A stretch of DNA of 64,000 nucleotides, taken from positions 1 to 64,000 of the forward strand of contig CAKPCF010000004.1 of NCBI GenBank assembly GCA_934141445.1. The letters are read 5' to 3'. A model generated the notes under the pieces. That model searched no databases. It saw only the letters and a program-made list of their open reading frames with translations, and was not told the origin of the DNA. This document shows positions 1 through 8,710 of this stretch, one piece after another. A program made the translations under genes and the position numbers. Origin of the DNA: an uncultured Clostridia bacterium (GTDB lineage Bacteria; Bacillota; Clostridia; TANB77; CAG-508). How positions within the stretch are numbered: the first letter of the stretch is position 1; each line of letters begins with the position of its first letter.

Positions 1-266
1 TGAATATGAGTATAAAATTCGCCATTCATTGTATTTATTGTTCCTGTTAATGAAACAATTTCAAAGTTTCCTTTAAATTCATTTGAATAATATTTCTTTT
101 CATCAACTTTATAAACACCTACTACAAAATTGTTTGTTGCTCCTAATGCATTAATACTTGCTAATTTTATATTTTCTTTTAATGCTACTTCTTTTATTTT
201 CTCAATAATTTCTTCTCCTTTATCTATTCTTACAACTATTTGATTATTAAATTTTCTATATTCCAT
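1..266 (-). CDS. PPC-domain (DUF296) DNA-binding-like protein, partial
   Basis: The first 88 codons are present; the gene runs off the left edge of the window, so the C-terminus is missing. The start is set by an AAGGAG box a few bases before the ATG. The reading contains the typical PPC-domain run: a YRKFNNQIVVRIDKGEEI beginning, then ALGATNNFVVGVY, then FEIVSLTGTINTMNGE. In plants this domain sits in AT-hook proteins; in bacteria it occurs as a stand-alone trimeric domain of unclear role. A DNA-binding function is inferred only from the family name. It lies upstream of nothing visible here and is separated from the next minus-strand gene by a short gap. Confidence 0.8.
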   Translation of the reverse strand, partial: MEYRKFNNQIVVRIDKGEEIIEKIKEVALKENIKLASINALGATNNFVVGVYKVDEKKYYSNEFKGNFEIVSLTGTINTMNGEFYTHI

Positions 267-308
267 CTTATAAATCTCCTTGTTTATTATATATTATTTA
301 TTTTTAGT

Positions 309-893
309 TTACTTTTTGTAAAAATGAAAATCACAACAATCTCCACCATATCCCAATGTTTTAGTACGTGAAAATCCTAACTTTTTTAACTCTCCATATG
401 TAATATTATCAACATCACAGAAAAGATGACACAAATCCTCACAATTATTTTCTACACAAGCAGTATGCCAAAGACATTTTTTCATTGTTACATCAAAAGA
501 ATTTTTATCATGTTTCTGTGAACTTTCCCATAAATCTGTTGTACGAACCACTTTAAGAAATACACTACTATAAATTGAATAGAAAAATGGTATTTTCTCC
601 ATTTTTACCATAGATAAGTGCTTTTGCTTAGCAACTACATCAAGCATATATTTTTGCATATGCTTATATAAATCTTCATTTGATAAACCATTTTCTATCA
701 TTGCTTTATATAAAGCTATTCTAGGAAGAATTGTTTGTATAAGTGTATCTTTTTGATTTTCTGATTTTTCTTTTATATTTTTTATCAATTCATCAAGTAT
801 CTTTTCTTGTTCATTAAATATGTTTTTTCCTTTCTCTGTTCCAAATTCTTCATTTAAAAATTTTTTTATTTGTTTTTGTTGTTTTATTTTCAT
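309..893 (-). CDS. L-2-amino-thiazoline-4-carboxylic acid hydrolase family protein
   Basis: A 194-residue protein when started at the ATG that lies eight bases after an AAAGGAG box; two upstream in-frame starts are too close to or before that box. The C-terminal half has the pattern of the ATC-hydrolase family: a conserved CLWHTACVENNCEDLC Cys cluster, then FCDVDNITYG, then TLGYGGDCCDFHF at the end. The name-giving member opens the thiazoline ring during conversion of ATC to cysteine in Pseudomonas, but most family members, including those in gut Firmicutes, have no tested substrate. A minus-strand promoter with a TATACT -10 element lies just upstream (about 943-948). Family assignment is firm; reaction is inferred. 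Confidence 0.75.
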   Translation of the reverse strand: MKIKQQKQIKKFLNEEFGTEKGKNIFNEQEKILDELIKNIKEKSENQKDTLIQTILPRIALYKAMIENGLSNEDLYKHMQKYMLDVVAKQKHLSMVKMEKIPFFYSIYSSVFLKVVRTTDLWESSQKHDKNSFDVTMKKCLWHTACVENNCEDLCHLFCDVDNITYGELKKLGFSRTKTLGYGGDCCDFHFYKK

Positions 894-1026
894 ATTCATA
901 GCTCCTTTGAAATTACTATTAACCATTTCAATCGAATTTAGTATATCACTTTAATAGCAATATATACAATAGATAATTTAATCTTAAAGTAAAAGGCAAG
1001 TATATAAATAACTCCATACTATGTAC

Positions 1027-1065
1027 AAAAACAAGAGGAGCCGTTCTCACGACTCCCCTTGTTTT
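1027..1065 (-). terminator. Rho-independent terminator of the ftsH-like gene
   Basis: On the minus strand the stem AAACAAGGGGAG pairs with CTCCTCTTGTTT across a short loop and runs into a T tract. The stem begins inside the stop codon region of the ftsH-like gene, so it belongs to that gene. Confidence 0.85.
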
Positions 1066-2833
1066 ACTGAGTAATACAGTTTTCACTCAAAAAAGCGCTA
1101 ACTTCAATATCAGACAAATACTCTTTGTCCATAAGAAGCGCTGCCAATTTGGAAATAACCTCCTGATTCTTTTTGACAATTCTACTGGTTTCTTTGTAAG
1201 CACTATTGCAGATTTCTTCTATCTTTTCAATAGCCTCACTTTCAATGCAGTCATTAAAGTCCGGTCTATTCGGCAATTTAACCATTTTGCTCTCTGACAT
1301 AGCATAATTCAAGACCATTTGATAAGCCAAATCTGTTGCTTTTTCAAGGTCACTTGCAGCTCCATCAGAAATATCGCCAAGTAGAATTTCTTCGGCACAA
1401 CGACCGCCATACATCACTCGAATCTGTTTTTCGATATCCTTTTTCTGTCTATAATTCCGATAAGACTCATCAAAGAAATTATATCCTCCAGCTTCGCCTC
1501 TCGGAACAATTGATATACAGAAATTTTTGATTTCTGGGCGAATAGCAGCAGAAACAATAGCATGTCCTGCTTCGTGTATAGCAGTAAGATATTTCTCCTC
1601 ACTACTAAGCAAAGTGCTATCTTTCTTAATACCAACTATCACTCTGGCAATAGCTTCATCAAGAATTGGGTTTGTAATGTACACACTCCCCGTTTTCACT
1701 GTTAGCAAAGCAGCTTCGTTTAGAACATTCTCCAAACTTGCTCCAGAAAATCCTACTGTCTTTTTAGCTAGTTCATTCAAGTCCACAGTGGAACTAAACT
1801 TTTTGTTTTTTGCATGAACTAGTAAAATTTCTTTTCTTGCTTTGACATCAGGCATGGGAATATGTACATGCCTATCGAATCTACCAGGTCGAAGAATAGC
1901 TGGATCAAGAATTTCTTTATGGTTAGTTGCAGCAACTACTATTACATGATTATTACTGTCAAAGCCATCCATTTCAGCCAACAACTGGTTTAATGTCTGC
2001 TCACTATTTGATTTGCTATTATAGTGGTATCTGTTTTGAGCAACAGAGTCGATTTCATCAATAAAAATAATTGATGGAGCAACTTCTTTAGCTTTTTCAA
2101 AGATTTCTCTTACCCTTGATGCACCAACACCAACAAATTCTTCATCAAAGTTTGAACCAGTTACCTGAAAGAATGGTACTCCTGCTTCTCCAGCAATAGC
2201 CTTTGCAAGCAAAGTTTTGCCTGTACCAGGAGCTCCGAATAGCAAAATGCCTTTAGGAATTCTTGCACCCATAGAAGTATAATTTTCAGGATGTTTCAAA
2301 AAATTCACTACTTCTGCAAGTTGTTCCCTTTCTTCATCAATTCCTGCAACATCCGAAAACCTAACATTTGTAGTCACAGCTTTAACTTCAAAATTCTTCC
2401 CTCCATTTTTAATTTTTTTAAGAGCATAGCGAGGAAATATAAATAAAAACATGATTGTTATAATTGAAGTAAAAAGACTAAATTCTGTATTAGAAATTCC
2501 TTTTTTAGCTGAAATTTCTATTGTATTACCAAGTTCAATTTGCCTATCTACATATTTCCAAAATTCATCAGAGTTTGGAACATAAACAAACTTTTGTGTG
2601 TCATCTTGAAATACGATATCAACTCGGCTAGATTCTAAATTTGCAATTAGTTCTTTAACTTCCCTATTCTCAATACAAGTTACAACTTCTGAATACTTCA
2701 TCTCCTTATTGACAGAATTTTGAATTTGACTAATAAATAGTCTTGGAAATAATAACAAGCTAAATATTGCTGCTGTTATAAGTGCCTGCCTTGCCATTTT
2801 GTTCTTTTTGAAAAAGTCAATGATGCCTTTCAT
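1064..2833 (-). CDS. FtsH-type membrane AAA+ zinc protease
   Basis: 589 residues from the ATG eight bases after GGAGGT; the earlier in-frame ATG overlaps that box. Two membrane segments (about residues 13-33 and 118-138) bracket a short outside domain. Then come the AAA+ module with Walker A GAPGTGKT (about 200-207), Walker B IIFIDEID and the arginine-finger region ILRPGRFDRHV, and the peptidase with HEAGH and the third zinc ligand in GAASDLEKA. FtsH degrades misassembled membrane proteins and some regulators. Codon use is clearly richer in G and C than that of adjoining genes, and one in-frame CGG (1457-1459) is read through without harm to the alignment. It is a single-gene unit with its own promoter and terminator, so it may be an acquired second FtsH rather than the core copy, which cannot be judged from this window. 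Confidence 0.9.
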   Translation of the reverse strand: MKGIIDFFKKNKMARQALITAAIFSLLLFPRLFISQIQNSVNKEMKYSEVVTCIENREVKELIANLESSRVDIVFQDDTQKFVYVPNSDEFWKYVDRQIELGNTIEISAKKGISNTEFSLFTSIITIMFLFIFPRYALKKIKNGGKNFEVKAVTTNVRFSDVAGIDEEREQLAEVVNFLKHPENYTSMGARIPKGILLFGAPGTGKTLLAKAIAGEAGVPFFQVTGSNFDEEFVGVGASRVREIFEKAKEVAPSIIFIDEIDSVAQNRYHYNSKSNSEQTLNQLLAEMDGFDSNNHVIVVAATNHKEILDPAILRPGRFDRHVHIPMPDVKARKEILLVHAKNKKFSSTVDLNELAKKTVGFSGASLENVLNEAALLTVKTGSVYITNPILDEAIARVIVGIKKDSTLLSSEEKYLTAIHEAGHAIVSAAIRPEIKNFCISIVPRGEAGGYNFFDESYRNYRQKKDIEKQIRVMYGGRCAEEILLGDISDGAASDLEKATDLAYQMVLNYAMSESKMVKLPNRPDFNDCIESEAIEKIEEICNSAYKETSRIVKKNQEVISKLAALLMDKEYLSDIEVSAFLSENCITQ

Positions 2834-2880
2834 GGTCAAGTACCTCCAAACTGACATATATAATTTTAAACGTGCTTTTT

Positions 2881-2909
2881 AGTATATCACAAATTAACAT
2901 AATTATCAA
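2881..2909 (-). promoter_or_regulatory. Promoter of the ftsH-like gene
   Basis: Minus-strand TTGATA (2904-2909), a 17-bp spacer, then TATACT (2881-2886), about 50 bases before the start codon. Confidence 0.75.
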
Positions 2910-2919
2910 CTATTTAAAA

Positions 2920-2948
2920 TTGACTTTTATTTTTCTTCATTATATAAT
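2920..2948 (+). promoter_or_regulatory. Promoter of the nucleotidase gene
   Basis: Plus-strand TTGACT (2920-2925), a 17-bp spacer and TATAAT (2943-2948). It is divergent from the ftsH-like promoter and 33 bases before the start codon of the following gene. Confidence 0.75.
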
Positions 2949-2980
2949 TATTTAAAAACTTAACAGTAAGGAGAAAATAA

Positions 2981-3772
2981 ATGATTATTAAAGATTATAT
3001 AAAAAATAATATACCAATATCTGATTTAGAAAATGTATATGTTGTTGCAGATTTTGATAGAACAATTACTCAAGGCAACAGTAAAACATCATGGTCTATA
3101 TTAGCTAGCAGTTCACTTGTTCCTAAATCTTATGTTGAAGACAGACAAAAACTTTATGACTATTATAGACCTATTGAAGTAGATTCATCTATTGATTACG
3201 AAGTAAAATCAAACCTTATGAAAGAGTGGTTTCAAAAACATATTGAATTATTTATTAAATATCAAATAAACGAGAGTATTTTTGAAGATGCCGCAAGAAA
3301 TTTAAGAATTATGAATTTCAGACCTGGAGCAAAAGAATTTATAGACTTTTTACATGAAAATAACATTCCTCTTATTATTATAAGTGCTGGAATTGGAAAT
3401 TTCGTAGAATCTTTCTTTAAATTTAATAATTGTTATTATGATAATATTTTCATCAGCAGTAATAAAATTATATTCAAAAACAGTATTGCTGTTGGTGTTG
3501 AAGAAAACATTATTCATAGTTTAAACAAAAATGAAGTATCGCTTCCAGAAAATATAAAAAAACAAGTTGAGAAAAGAGAAAATGTTATTCTATTTGGTGA
3601 CCAAATTAGTGATTTAAGAATGGTAGATAAAACAAAACATAAAAATGTATTTACTGTTGGTTTTATTGCAAATGATGATGCTGAGTATATTGAAGATATG
3701 AATAAAAACTTTGATATAGTTTGTAATTCTAGTGATTCTTATTCAGATATTAAGAAAATTATTTTCGGATAA
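2981..3772 (+). CDS. HAD-superfamily pyrimidine 5'-nucleotidase (UMPH-1/cN-III-like)
   Basis: 263 residues, one of the few native genes on the plus strand, with AAGGAG before the ATG. Motif I is DFDRTIT (about 24-30), followed by a YYRPIEVD stretch, a central ISAGIGNFVE block, an SN motif, then the C-terminal GDQISDLRM with the metal-binding aspartates. This order and spacing match the eukaryotic cytosolic nucleotidase III / UMPH-1 family, which removes phosphate from CMP and UMP. The family is best known from animals and plants and is patchy in bacteria. Substrate preference is inferred from the family. It is a single-gene unit ending in a two-way terminator shared with the kinase gene opposite. 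Confidence 0.8.
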   Translation: MIIKDYIKNNIPISDLENVYVVADFDRTITQGNSKTSWSILASSSLVPKSYVEDRQKLYDYYRPIEVDSSIDYEVKSNLMKEWFQKHIELFIKYQINESIFEDAARNLRIMNFRPGAKEFIDFLHENNIPLIIISAGIGNFVESFFKFNNCYYDNIFISSNKIIFKNSIAVGVEENIIHSLNKNEVSLPENIKKQVEKRENVILFGDQISDLRMVDKTKHKNVFTVGFIANDDAEYIEDMNKNFDIVCNSSDSYSDIKKIIFG

Positions 3773-3775
3773 TTT

Positions 3776-3806
3776 AAAAGACGCTTTATTTTTAAAGCGT
3801 CTTTTA
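3776..3806. terminator. Bidirectional terminator
   Basis: AAAGACGCTTT pairs with AAAGCGTCTTT across a five-base loop, with A and T runs on both sides. It separates the convergent nucleotidase and histidine kinase genes. Confidence 0.9.
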
Positions 3807-4919
3807 TTAAATTAAAATTTTATTTTTCTTCTCAATTTTAGGTAGTTCAACAATAAACATTGTTCCCTCATTTTCTTTACTCTCGACTTTAAGATTTCCA
3901 TTTGACAAATCTATAATTCTTTTTACTATTGAAAGTCCAAGTCCGCTACCCTCTCCAGAATGTGATTTATCTATTTGATAAAATCTACTATATATTTTTT
4001 GAATTTCTGACTCTGCCATACCAATTCCATTATCTTTTATACTTACAGTAACATTTTTAGCATTTTCTTTAATTTTAACTACAATTTCTCCATTATTTTT
4101 TGAAAACTTAATTGCATTATCTAATAAATTTGTCCAAGCTTGAAAAAGTAAATCTTCATCTCCATATACATATATTAAATCAGATATAACAGTAAATTTG
4201 ATGTTTTTACCTTTCCATTTTGGCTCTAGCAAAGCAATTACTTTCTTCATTTGTTCAGATAAATTTATTTGAGTTAGATTTGTTATTTTTTCTTGATGTT
4301 GTAATTTTGCAAGTTTTAAAATATTATTTGATAAATTTAATAATCTGTCAGTTTCTTCTAAAATTATAGATATATATTCTTTTCTTCCTTCTTCGCTCAA
4401 AGTTTCGTCATCAAGTAATTTCGTAAATCCTTGTATAGAGTTAATTGGTGTTCTAATTTCATGTGATACATTGTCTATAAAATCTTTTTGTAACAACTCA
4501 TTTTCGCCTAATTGTTTAGCCATTGTATTAAAATTATCGACTAGTTCTTTAATCTCATCATTTCTATTTGTTTCTAGTCTTATGTTAAAATCTCCATTTG
4601 TTACTTTTTTAGTTGCATCAATCGTCTTTTTCAAAGGTTCTGCTAATGTTTTATTAGAAATACGAATAATAATTGTACTAATTATTACTGTATTTGCAAT
4701 AATTAGTATAATTCCTTCTTGTACAATACGAAATAATTGTTTTGAAGACATTTCACTAATTGAATTTAGCATTGAAAATTGTGAAAATTCTTTATTTACT
4801 AATATATAAAATCCTATTGTAGAAAAAAATATTACCAATATAATTGCAAAAATAAATTCTATAACTAGTCTTTTTTCCATTGACTTGATTTTCCTGAAAA
4901 AATTAACTTTCATTTTCAT
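3807..4919 (-). CDS. Sensor histidine kinase (HAMP, HisKA, HATPase)
   Basis: 370 residues. Two membrane helices (about 18-42 and 65-88) enclose an outside loop of only some 22 residues, so the signal is probably read at or in the membrane. A HAMP linker follows (about 90-140), then the H-box in FIDNVSHEIRTPINS, the N-box DNAIKFSKNNGEI, the G1 box DNGIGM and G2 box GSGLGLSIVKR. All catalytic boxes are intact. It starts 10 bases after the response regulator gene and the two form a cognate pair. The location next to oleate hydratase hints at envelope or fatty-acid stress, which is inference. Confidence 0.92.
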   Translation of the reverse strand: MKMKVNFFRKIKSMEKRLVIEFIFAIILVIFFSTIGFYILVNKEFSQFSMLNSISEMSSKQLFRIVQEGIILIIANTVIISTIIIRISNKTLAEPLKKTIDATKKVTNGDFNIRLETNRNDEIKELVDNFNTMAKQLGENELLQKDFIDNVSHEIRTPINSIQGFTKLLDDETLSEEGRKEYISIILEETDRLLNLSNNILKLAKLQHQEKITNLTQINLSEQMKKVIALLEPKWKGKNIKFTVISDLIYVYGDEDLLFQAWTNLLDNAIKFSKNNGEIVVKIKENAKNVTVSIKDNGIGMAESEIQKIYSRFYQIDKSHSGEGSGLGLSIVKRIIDLSNGNLKVESKENEGTMFIVELPKIEKKNKILI

Positions 4920-4929
4920 TTATTCCTTT

Positions 4930-5610
4930 CTAAATAGTTTTATTTATGATACATTTATATCCGATTCCTCTTACTGTAACTATTTCAAATTCTGTTATAT
5001 CACTTAATTTTTCTCTTATCCTTTTTATATGTACATCAACAGTTCTATAATCAGATTCACTTTCCAAGCCCCAAATTTCTTCTATCAAATCTTGCCTTGA
5101 AAAAACGGTGTTTGGTGTGCTTAAAAGTTTATATAGCAAGTAAAATTCTTTTTGTGCTAAATTGTATATTTTTCCATTCTTTATTATACTAAGCTGATTA
5201 TAATCCATTATTAAATCTCCAATTTTAATCTTTTGTTGATTGGTGCTTTTAACTCTTTTCAATAAAGCTTCAACTCGAAGTATCATTTCTTCCATTTCGA
5301 TTGGTTTTACCATATAATCATCTGCTCCAAGAATAAAACCTTTTTTCTTATCTGAAATATCACTTTTAGCTGTTATTAACATAATTGGAAGATCATATTT
5401 AGCACTTCTAAGTTCACTTAATAATTCATATCCGTCCATTTTTGGCATCATAATGTCACTTATAACTAAATCTATATATTGTTTATCAATTAACTCTAAT
5501 GCCTCATTTCCGTCTGATGCTTCAAAAGTATTATAATTGTTTTTACGCAAATATGTTACAATCAATTTCTTTAAATTTTTATCATCTTCTACTACTAATA
5601 TATTAAACAT
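4930..5610 (-). CDS. OmpR/PhoB-family response regulator
   Basis: 226 residues. The receiver domain (1-120) has the acidic pair ED near the start, the phospho-acceptor Asp in VISDIMMPKMDGYELL and the Lys in DDYMVKP. A winged-helix DNA-binding domain follows (about 130-226) with the usual SDYRTVDVHIKRIREKL recognition-helix region. It is first in an operon with the histidine kinase. Its promoter region has 11-bp spaced direct repeats of the kind bound by this family, so autoregulation is likely. Preceded by an AGAGG box. Confidence 0.93.
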   Translation of the reverse strand: MFNILVVEDDKNLKKLIVTYLRKNNYNTFEASDGNEALELIDKQYIDLVISDIMMPKMDGYELLSELRSAKYDLPIMLITAKSDISDKKKGFILGADDYMVKPIEMEEMILRVEALLKRVKSTNQQKIKIGDLIMDYNQLSIIKNGKIYNLAQKEFYLLYKLLSTPNTVFSRQDLIEEIWGLESESDYRTVDVHIKRIREKLSDITEFEIVTVRGIGYKCIINKTI

Positions 5611-5650
5611 AAAAAATACCTCTATATTTTGATTTAAGCATTATATATCA

Positions 5651-5672
5651 TATTTATGAATTATTTGTGAAC
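5651..5672 (-). promoter_or_regulatory. Putative OmpR-family direct-repeat box upstream of the response regulator
   Basis: On the minus strand the sequence GTTCACAAATAATTCATAAA contains two TTCAY units 11 bp apart (TTCACAAATAA, TTCATAAATA). Tandem half-sites with 11-bp period are typical for OmpR/PhoB regulators. Similar units appear upstream of oleate hydratase. Confidence 0.4.
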
Positions 5673-5713
5673 AAAAAATAGATACTCGCCTAGATTTTTC
5701 CAAGCAAGTATCT
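5670..5713 (-). terminator. Terminator of oleate hydratase
   Basis: Minus-strand AGATACTTGC pairs with GCGAGTATCT and is followed by ATTTTTTG, 47 bases past the stop codon. Confidence 0.85.
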
Positions 5714-5759
5714 AAATCAAAATATATTTATTAAATTGTAGCAAGAAATTCCATAAAAA

Positions 5760-7535
5760 TTAAATTACATCATATTCTTTAAGAATTTTTTCAATATCAC
5801 TGCCTTCAATTTTCTTTAATACTTCTTTCATAGCAACTTTTTGTGCTAAATTCATATCCATATCAGTGATTTTTCTTCCATCTCTTAATTTTACAGTAGC
5901 ATTTAATAAATCACGAATATCATAAGTGCTGCCCCATACTTCTGGTACTCCCCTGTCTATATCTAACAAGGTATAAACAGCTTCCATTGCAGTACGAATT
6001 GAATATTCTGTTGTAAATATAGTATCTCTTTGAGTTTCAGCAAATTGTCCTAAAAATGCAAAGTTTACAGAATGTTCAGGAACAACTAAAGGTCTATCTC
6101 CTGCTTCTCTTGGCATAAAGAATGCTGTAATATAAGGCATCATGCAAGGTACTGTATTAGCACTATTGCTTGCTAATTCTTCAATTTGTTCTTCTGGTAC
6201 TCCTAAATGATACAACCATTCCATACAAATTTCTTTTCCTGTACAATCTCTCATTGGTTTCTTTACATAGTTACCAGGTCTATCTGAAAATAGTCCATAT
6301 ATCCAACCAACTAATTGATCTTTAGGCTGACTTCTAAATTGTGGTTGTCTATTGAAAGTCCAACTTAATAACCAATTAGAATCTTTAACGGTTACAATTC
6401 CACCAGTTACAACTCTACCACTGAATGGGTCTCTCTTGCATATTTTTTGAATATAAGGTGGGATTTTGTCGTCTAAAGTTGTTACTGTTGCACTCATCCA
6501 ATTTGTTTGTTCTGGATCATAGCAGAATTTATCTGGATGTCCAAAAGATGGGTCTTGTGCAGCAATTTTTCTCCACATATCCCAGCCACCACCTGGTTTG
6601 ATTTCTGAATTGAATGTAGCTGGTTCATTTTGACTACCTAAAGTTGAATTTTCAACACAACCACCATTAGTAATAAATACTAAATCATTCTCAGTTAATT
6701 CGATATTCTCTTTATTTCCATCTTTTATTGTAACAATTCTTTTGGCTTGTTTTTTATTTTGAGTAGCATCAAATATAACATTTTCGACTTTAGTATTATA
6801 ATGAAATTGTACATTGAATTTCTTTAAATATTCTACCATTGGTAATATCATTGATTCATATTGATTGTATTTTGTAAATCTTAAAGCTGTAAAATCAGGA
6901 AGCCCACCAATATGATGAATAAATCTCTTTATATATAATTTCATTTCTAAAGCACTATGCCAGTTTTCAAATGCAAACATAGTTCTCCAATATAACCAGA
7001 AATTTGAATTTAAAACTTCATCATCAAATACATCTGTTATTCTTTTATTATATAATTCTTCATCAGGTGTAAAAAATAATTTCATTATTTCCATTGCACC
7101 TTTGTCAGAAATTGCGAATTTTTTATCTGTATGAGCATCTTCTCCTCTATTTTCAGTTGCTCTCATAAGTGAATAGTTTGGATCTTCTTTATTAAGCCAG
7201 TAATACTCATCTAATACAGATACACCTTCTTTTTCAATAGATGGAATTGAACGGAATAAGTCCCACATACATTCAAAATGGTTGTCCATCTCTCTTCCAC
7301 CACGCATTACATAACCTATGTCATTATATAAATATCCATCACAAGCACCACCCGGAATAGGATCTTTTTCTAAAATATGAACATTTTCACCTTTCATTTG
7401 TCCATCACGAACAAGAAAGCATGCTGCTGCTAATGCTGCTAATCCAGAACCAACTATATAAGCACTTTTATTATCTACATCATTTGGTTTTTTAGGTCTT
7501 GCAAAAGCTTCATAATTTCCACTACTATAATACAT
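5760..7535 (-). CDS. ohyA: Oleate hydratase (myosin-cross-reactive antigen family)
   Basis: 591 residues, the usual length for this family. It has the N-terminal FAD-binding GSGLAALAAACFLVRDG motif (about 29-45), the family stretch YVMRGGREMDNHFECMWDLF, and the substrate/FAD region EYSIRTAMEAVYTLL near the C-terminus. The enzyme adds water to the cis-9 double bond of oleic and related acids, giving 10-hydroxy fatty acids, and is a common detoxification step in gut Firmicutes and lactobacilli. Started at the ATG six bases after GGGAGG. It is a single transcription unit with its own terminator and a repeat-rich promoter region. Confidence 0.95.
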   Translation of the reverse strand: MYYSSGNYEAFARPKKPNDVDNKSAYIVGSGLAALAAACFLVRDGQMKGENVHILEKDPIPGGACDGYLYNDIGYVMRGGREMDNHFECMWDLFRSIPSIEKEGVSVLDEYYWLNKEDPNYSLMRATENRGEDAHTDKKFAISDKGAMEIMKLFFTPDEELYNKRITDVFDDEVLNSNFWLYWRTMFAFENWHSALEMKLYIKRFIHHIGGLPDFTALRFTKYNQYESMILPMVEYLKKFNVQFHYNTKVENVIFDATQNKKQAKRIVTIKDGNKENIELTENDLVFITNGGCVENSTLGSQNEPATFNSEIKPGGGWDMWRKIAAQDPSFGHPDKFCYDPEQTNWMSATVTTLDDKIPPYIQKICKRDPFSGRVVTGGIVTVKDSNWLLSWTFNRQPQFRSQPKDQLVGWIYGLFSDRPGNYVKKPMRDCTGKEICMEWLYHLGVPEEQIEELASNSANTVPCMMPYITAFFMPREAGDRPLVVPEHSVNFAFLGQFAETQRDTIFTTEYSIRTAMEAVYTLLDIDRGVPEVWGSTYDIRDLLNATVKLRDGRKITDMDMNLAQKVAMKEVLKKIEGSDIEKILKEYDVI

Positions 7536-7592
7536 ATTATTACCTCCCTAAATTTGATATTCACAACTTATCATATAATAATGAATAAAATG

Positions 7593-7620
7593 TGAACTAT
7601 GTTGTTCATATTTTGTTCAT
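7593..7620 (+). promoter_or_regulatory. Putative operator upstream of ohyA
   Basis: TGAAC (7593) and GTTCA (7604) form an inverted repeat, and a second TGTTCAT copy follows 11 bp later (7603-7609 and 7614-7620). The site lies about 60-85 bases before the ohyA start. The 11-bp direct repeats resemble the box upstream of the adjacent response regulator. Confidence 0.35.
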
Positions 7621-7713
7621 AAAAGTTCCAATTATGCAGTACAACTGAAAAATATAGATTTTAAATTTATAAAAGATAATAATTTATTAGAAAATAAAAG
7701 TTTTTTTCCTATT

Positions 7714-7773
7714 GTATAAAAATGTGCAAGAGCACCTACCAGTGTAATACTACACAGTAAGTGCCCTCGCACA
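7714..7773 (-). terminator. Terminator of the P-loop kinase cassette
   Basis: Minus-strand stem of 17 positions, TGTGCGAGGGCACTTAC with GTAGGTGCTCTTGCACA, followed by TTTTTATAC. Confidence 0.9.
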
Positions 7774-7806
7774 TTAGGCTAAGTGCCTACAAAAACATTA
7801 TTTTAG

Positions 7807-8589
7807 TTACTCAAGAAATTTCGTACCATGATTGCATATAAAGGTATACCGATATCCACAGGCAAACGCACTCATACAACCATTTTCAGGGTCAAGTGCC
7901 TTTTGCATATATTCGTATGGCTTTTTATCCCTTTCGATTGCTTGTTTGGATACATCTTTGGTTCCATACTTTATATCTCGTTCTTTTTCTCTTCGTACAA
8001 TCGTTTCCCAATCTTCATGAAAAACAAATCCTACCGTACTTTTGCAGTATTTACCGAGCTTATCAGCAACAACTGCTCTAGTAATAATATCCAAATACAT
8101 ACCTACTACAACTACAGTTTTGCCTGTTTTGGCTGCTTTTTCAACATCCGCCTCAAATACATTATGAATATAATTGTCTGTTTCCATTTCAAAAATCTTT
8201 TTGAAATTTTCTTTCATGTAGAATCTCATCGATACTGGGAATCTGCTAAACTTATAGTTGATTACTCTCTGGGCATATTCTGCTGACAAATAGTCTATGT
8301 CCATAACCTCGACATCATACCGCTTTTTCAGCATTTCTGCAAAGCTTGTTTTTCCTGTACAAGATAGACCATCTACAAGTACAAAGTAGCCACCCTTTCC
8401 GATGTCCCGCATCACTTTTTCATCAATTTCTTGTCCACGCACATCATATACAACACCGTGAAAAACCTCTTCCTGCATATACTTGATTGCAACATCATCA
8501 GTGTAATGCATGCCGTCTACAAAGTAGCTTGTTGCCTGCCAATAGTTCATCTCTCGTACTTCTTTTAATGTTTTTGCTTCATTTGCCAT
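7807..8589 (-). CDS. P-loop kinase-like protein (2-phosphoglycerate kinase-like fold)
   Basis: 260 residues from the ATG seven bases after AGGAGG. Walker A is GLSCTGKTS (about residues 74-82), followed by an MDIDYLSAEY region that would hold the acceptor or base, and a charged lid-like stretch IVRREKERDIKYG. The overall plan resembles small P-loop kinases of the zeta-toxin, AAA_33 or 2-phosphoglycerate kinase type; the substrate cannot be told. An ending rich in Cys and aromatic residues follows (ENGCMSAFACGYRYTFICNHG). Codon use is more GC-rich than its neighbours and one in-frame CGG occurs (KKRYDV). It is a monocistronic unit with a consensus promoter and strong terminator, hence counted among the cassettes. 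Confidence 0.6.
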   Translation of the reverse strand: MANEAKTLKEVREMNYWQATSYFVDGMHYTDDVAIKYMQEEVFHGVVYDVRGQEIDEKVMRDIGKGGYFVLVDGLSCTGKTSFAEMLKKRYDVEVMDIDYLSAEYAQRVINYKFSRFPVSMRFYMKENFKKIFEMETDNYIHNVFEADVEKAAKTGKTVVVVGMYLDIITRAVVADKLGKYCKSTVGFVFHEDWETIVRREKERDIKYGTKDVSKQAIERDKKPYEYMQKALDPENGCMSAFACGYRYTFICNHGTKFLE

Positions 8590-8659
8590 AGTAAAACCTC
8601 CTAGGCATTTGTATGTTGCGTAAAATGAATTGCAACAGAATCGAATGGTTGACATAACT

Positions 8660-8688
8660 ATTATACCACTTATGAGCCTTAATTTCAA
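8660..8688 (-). promoter_or_regulatory. Promoter of the P-loop kinase cassette
   Basis: Minus-strand TTGAAA (8683-8688), 17-bp spacer, TATAAT (8660-8665). The leader to the start codon is about 70 bases. Confidence 0.85.
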
Positions 8689-8710
8689 GATTTGAATTAG
8701 CATATTTTAG

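Noticed and set aside
937..2890. A 13-bp direct repeat TTTAGTATATCAC on both sides of the ftsH-like unit
   Set aside because: Both copies hold the -10 element (TATACT on the minus strand) of minus-strand promoters, so shared promoter sequence explains them better than a target duplication.
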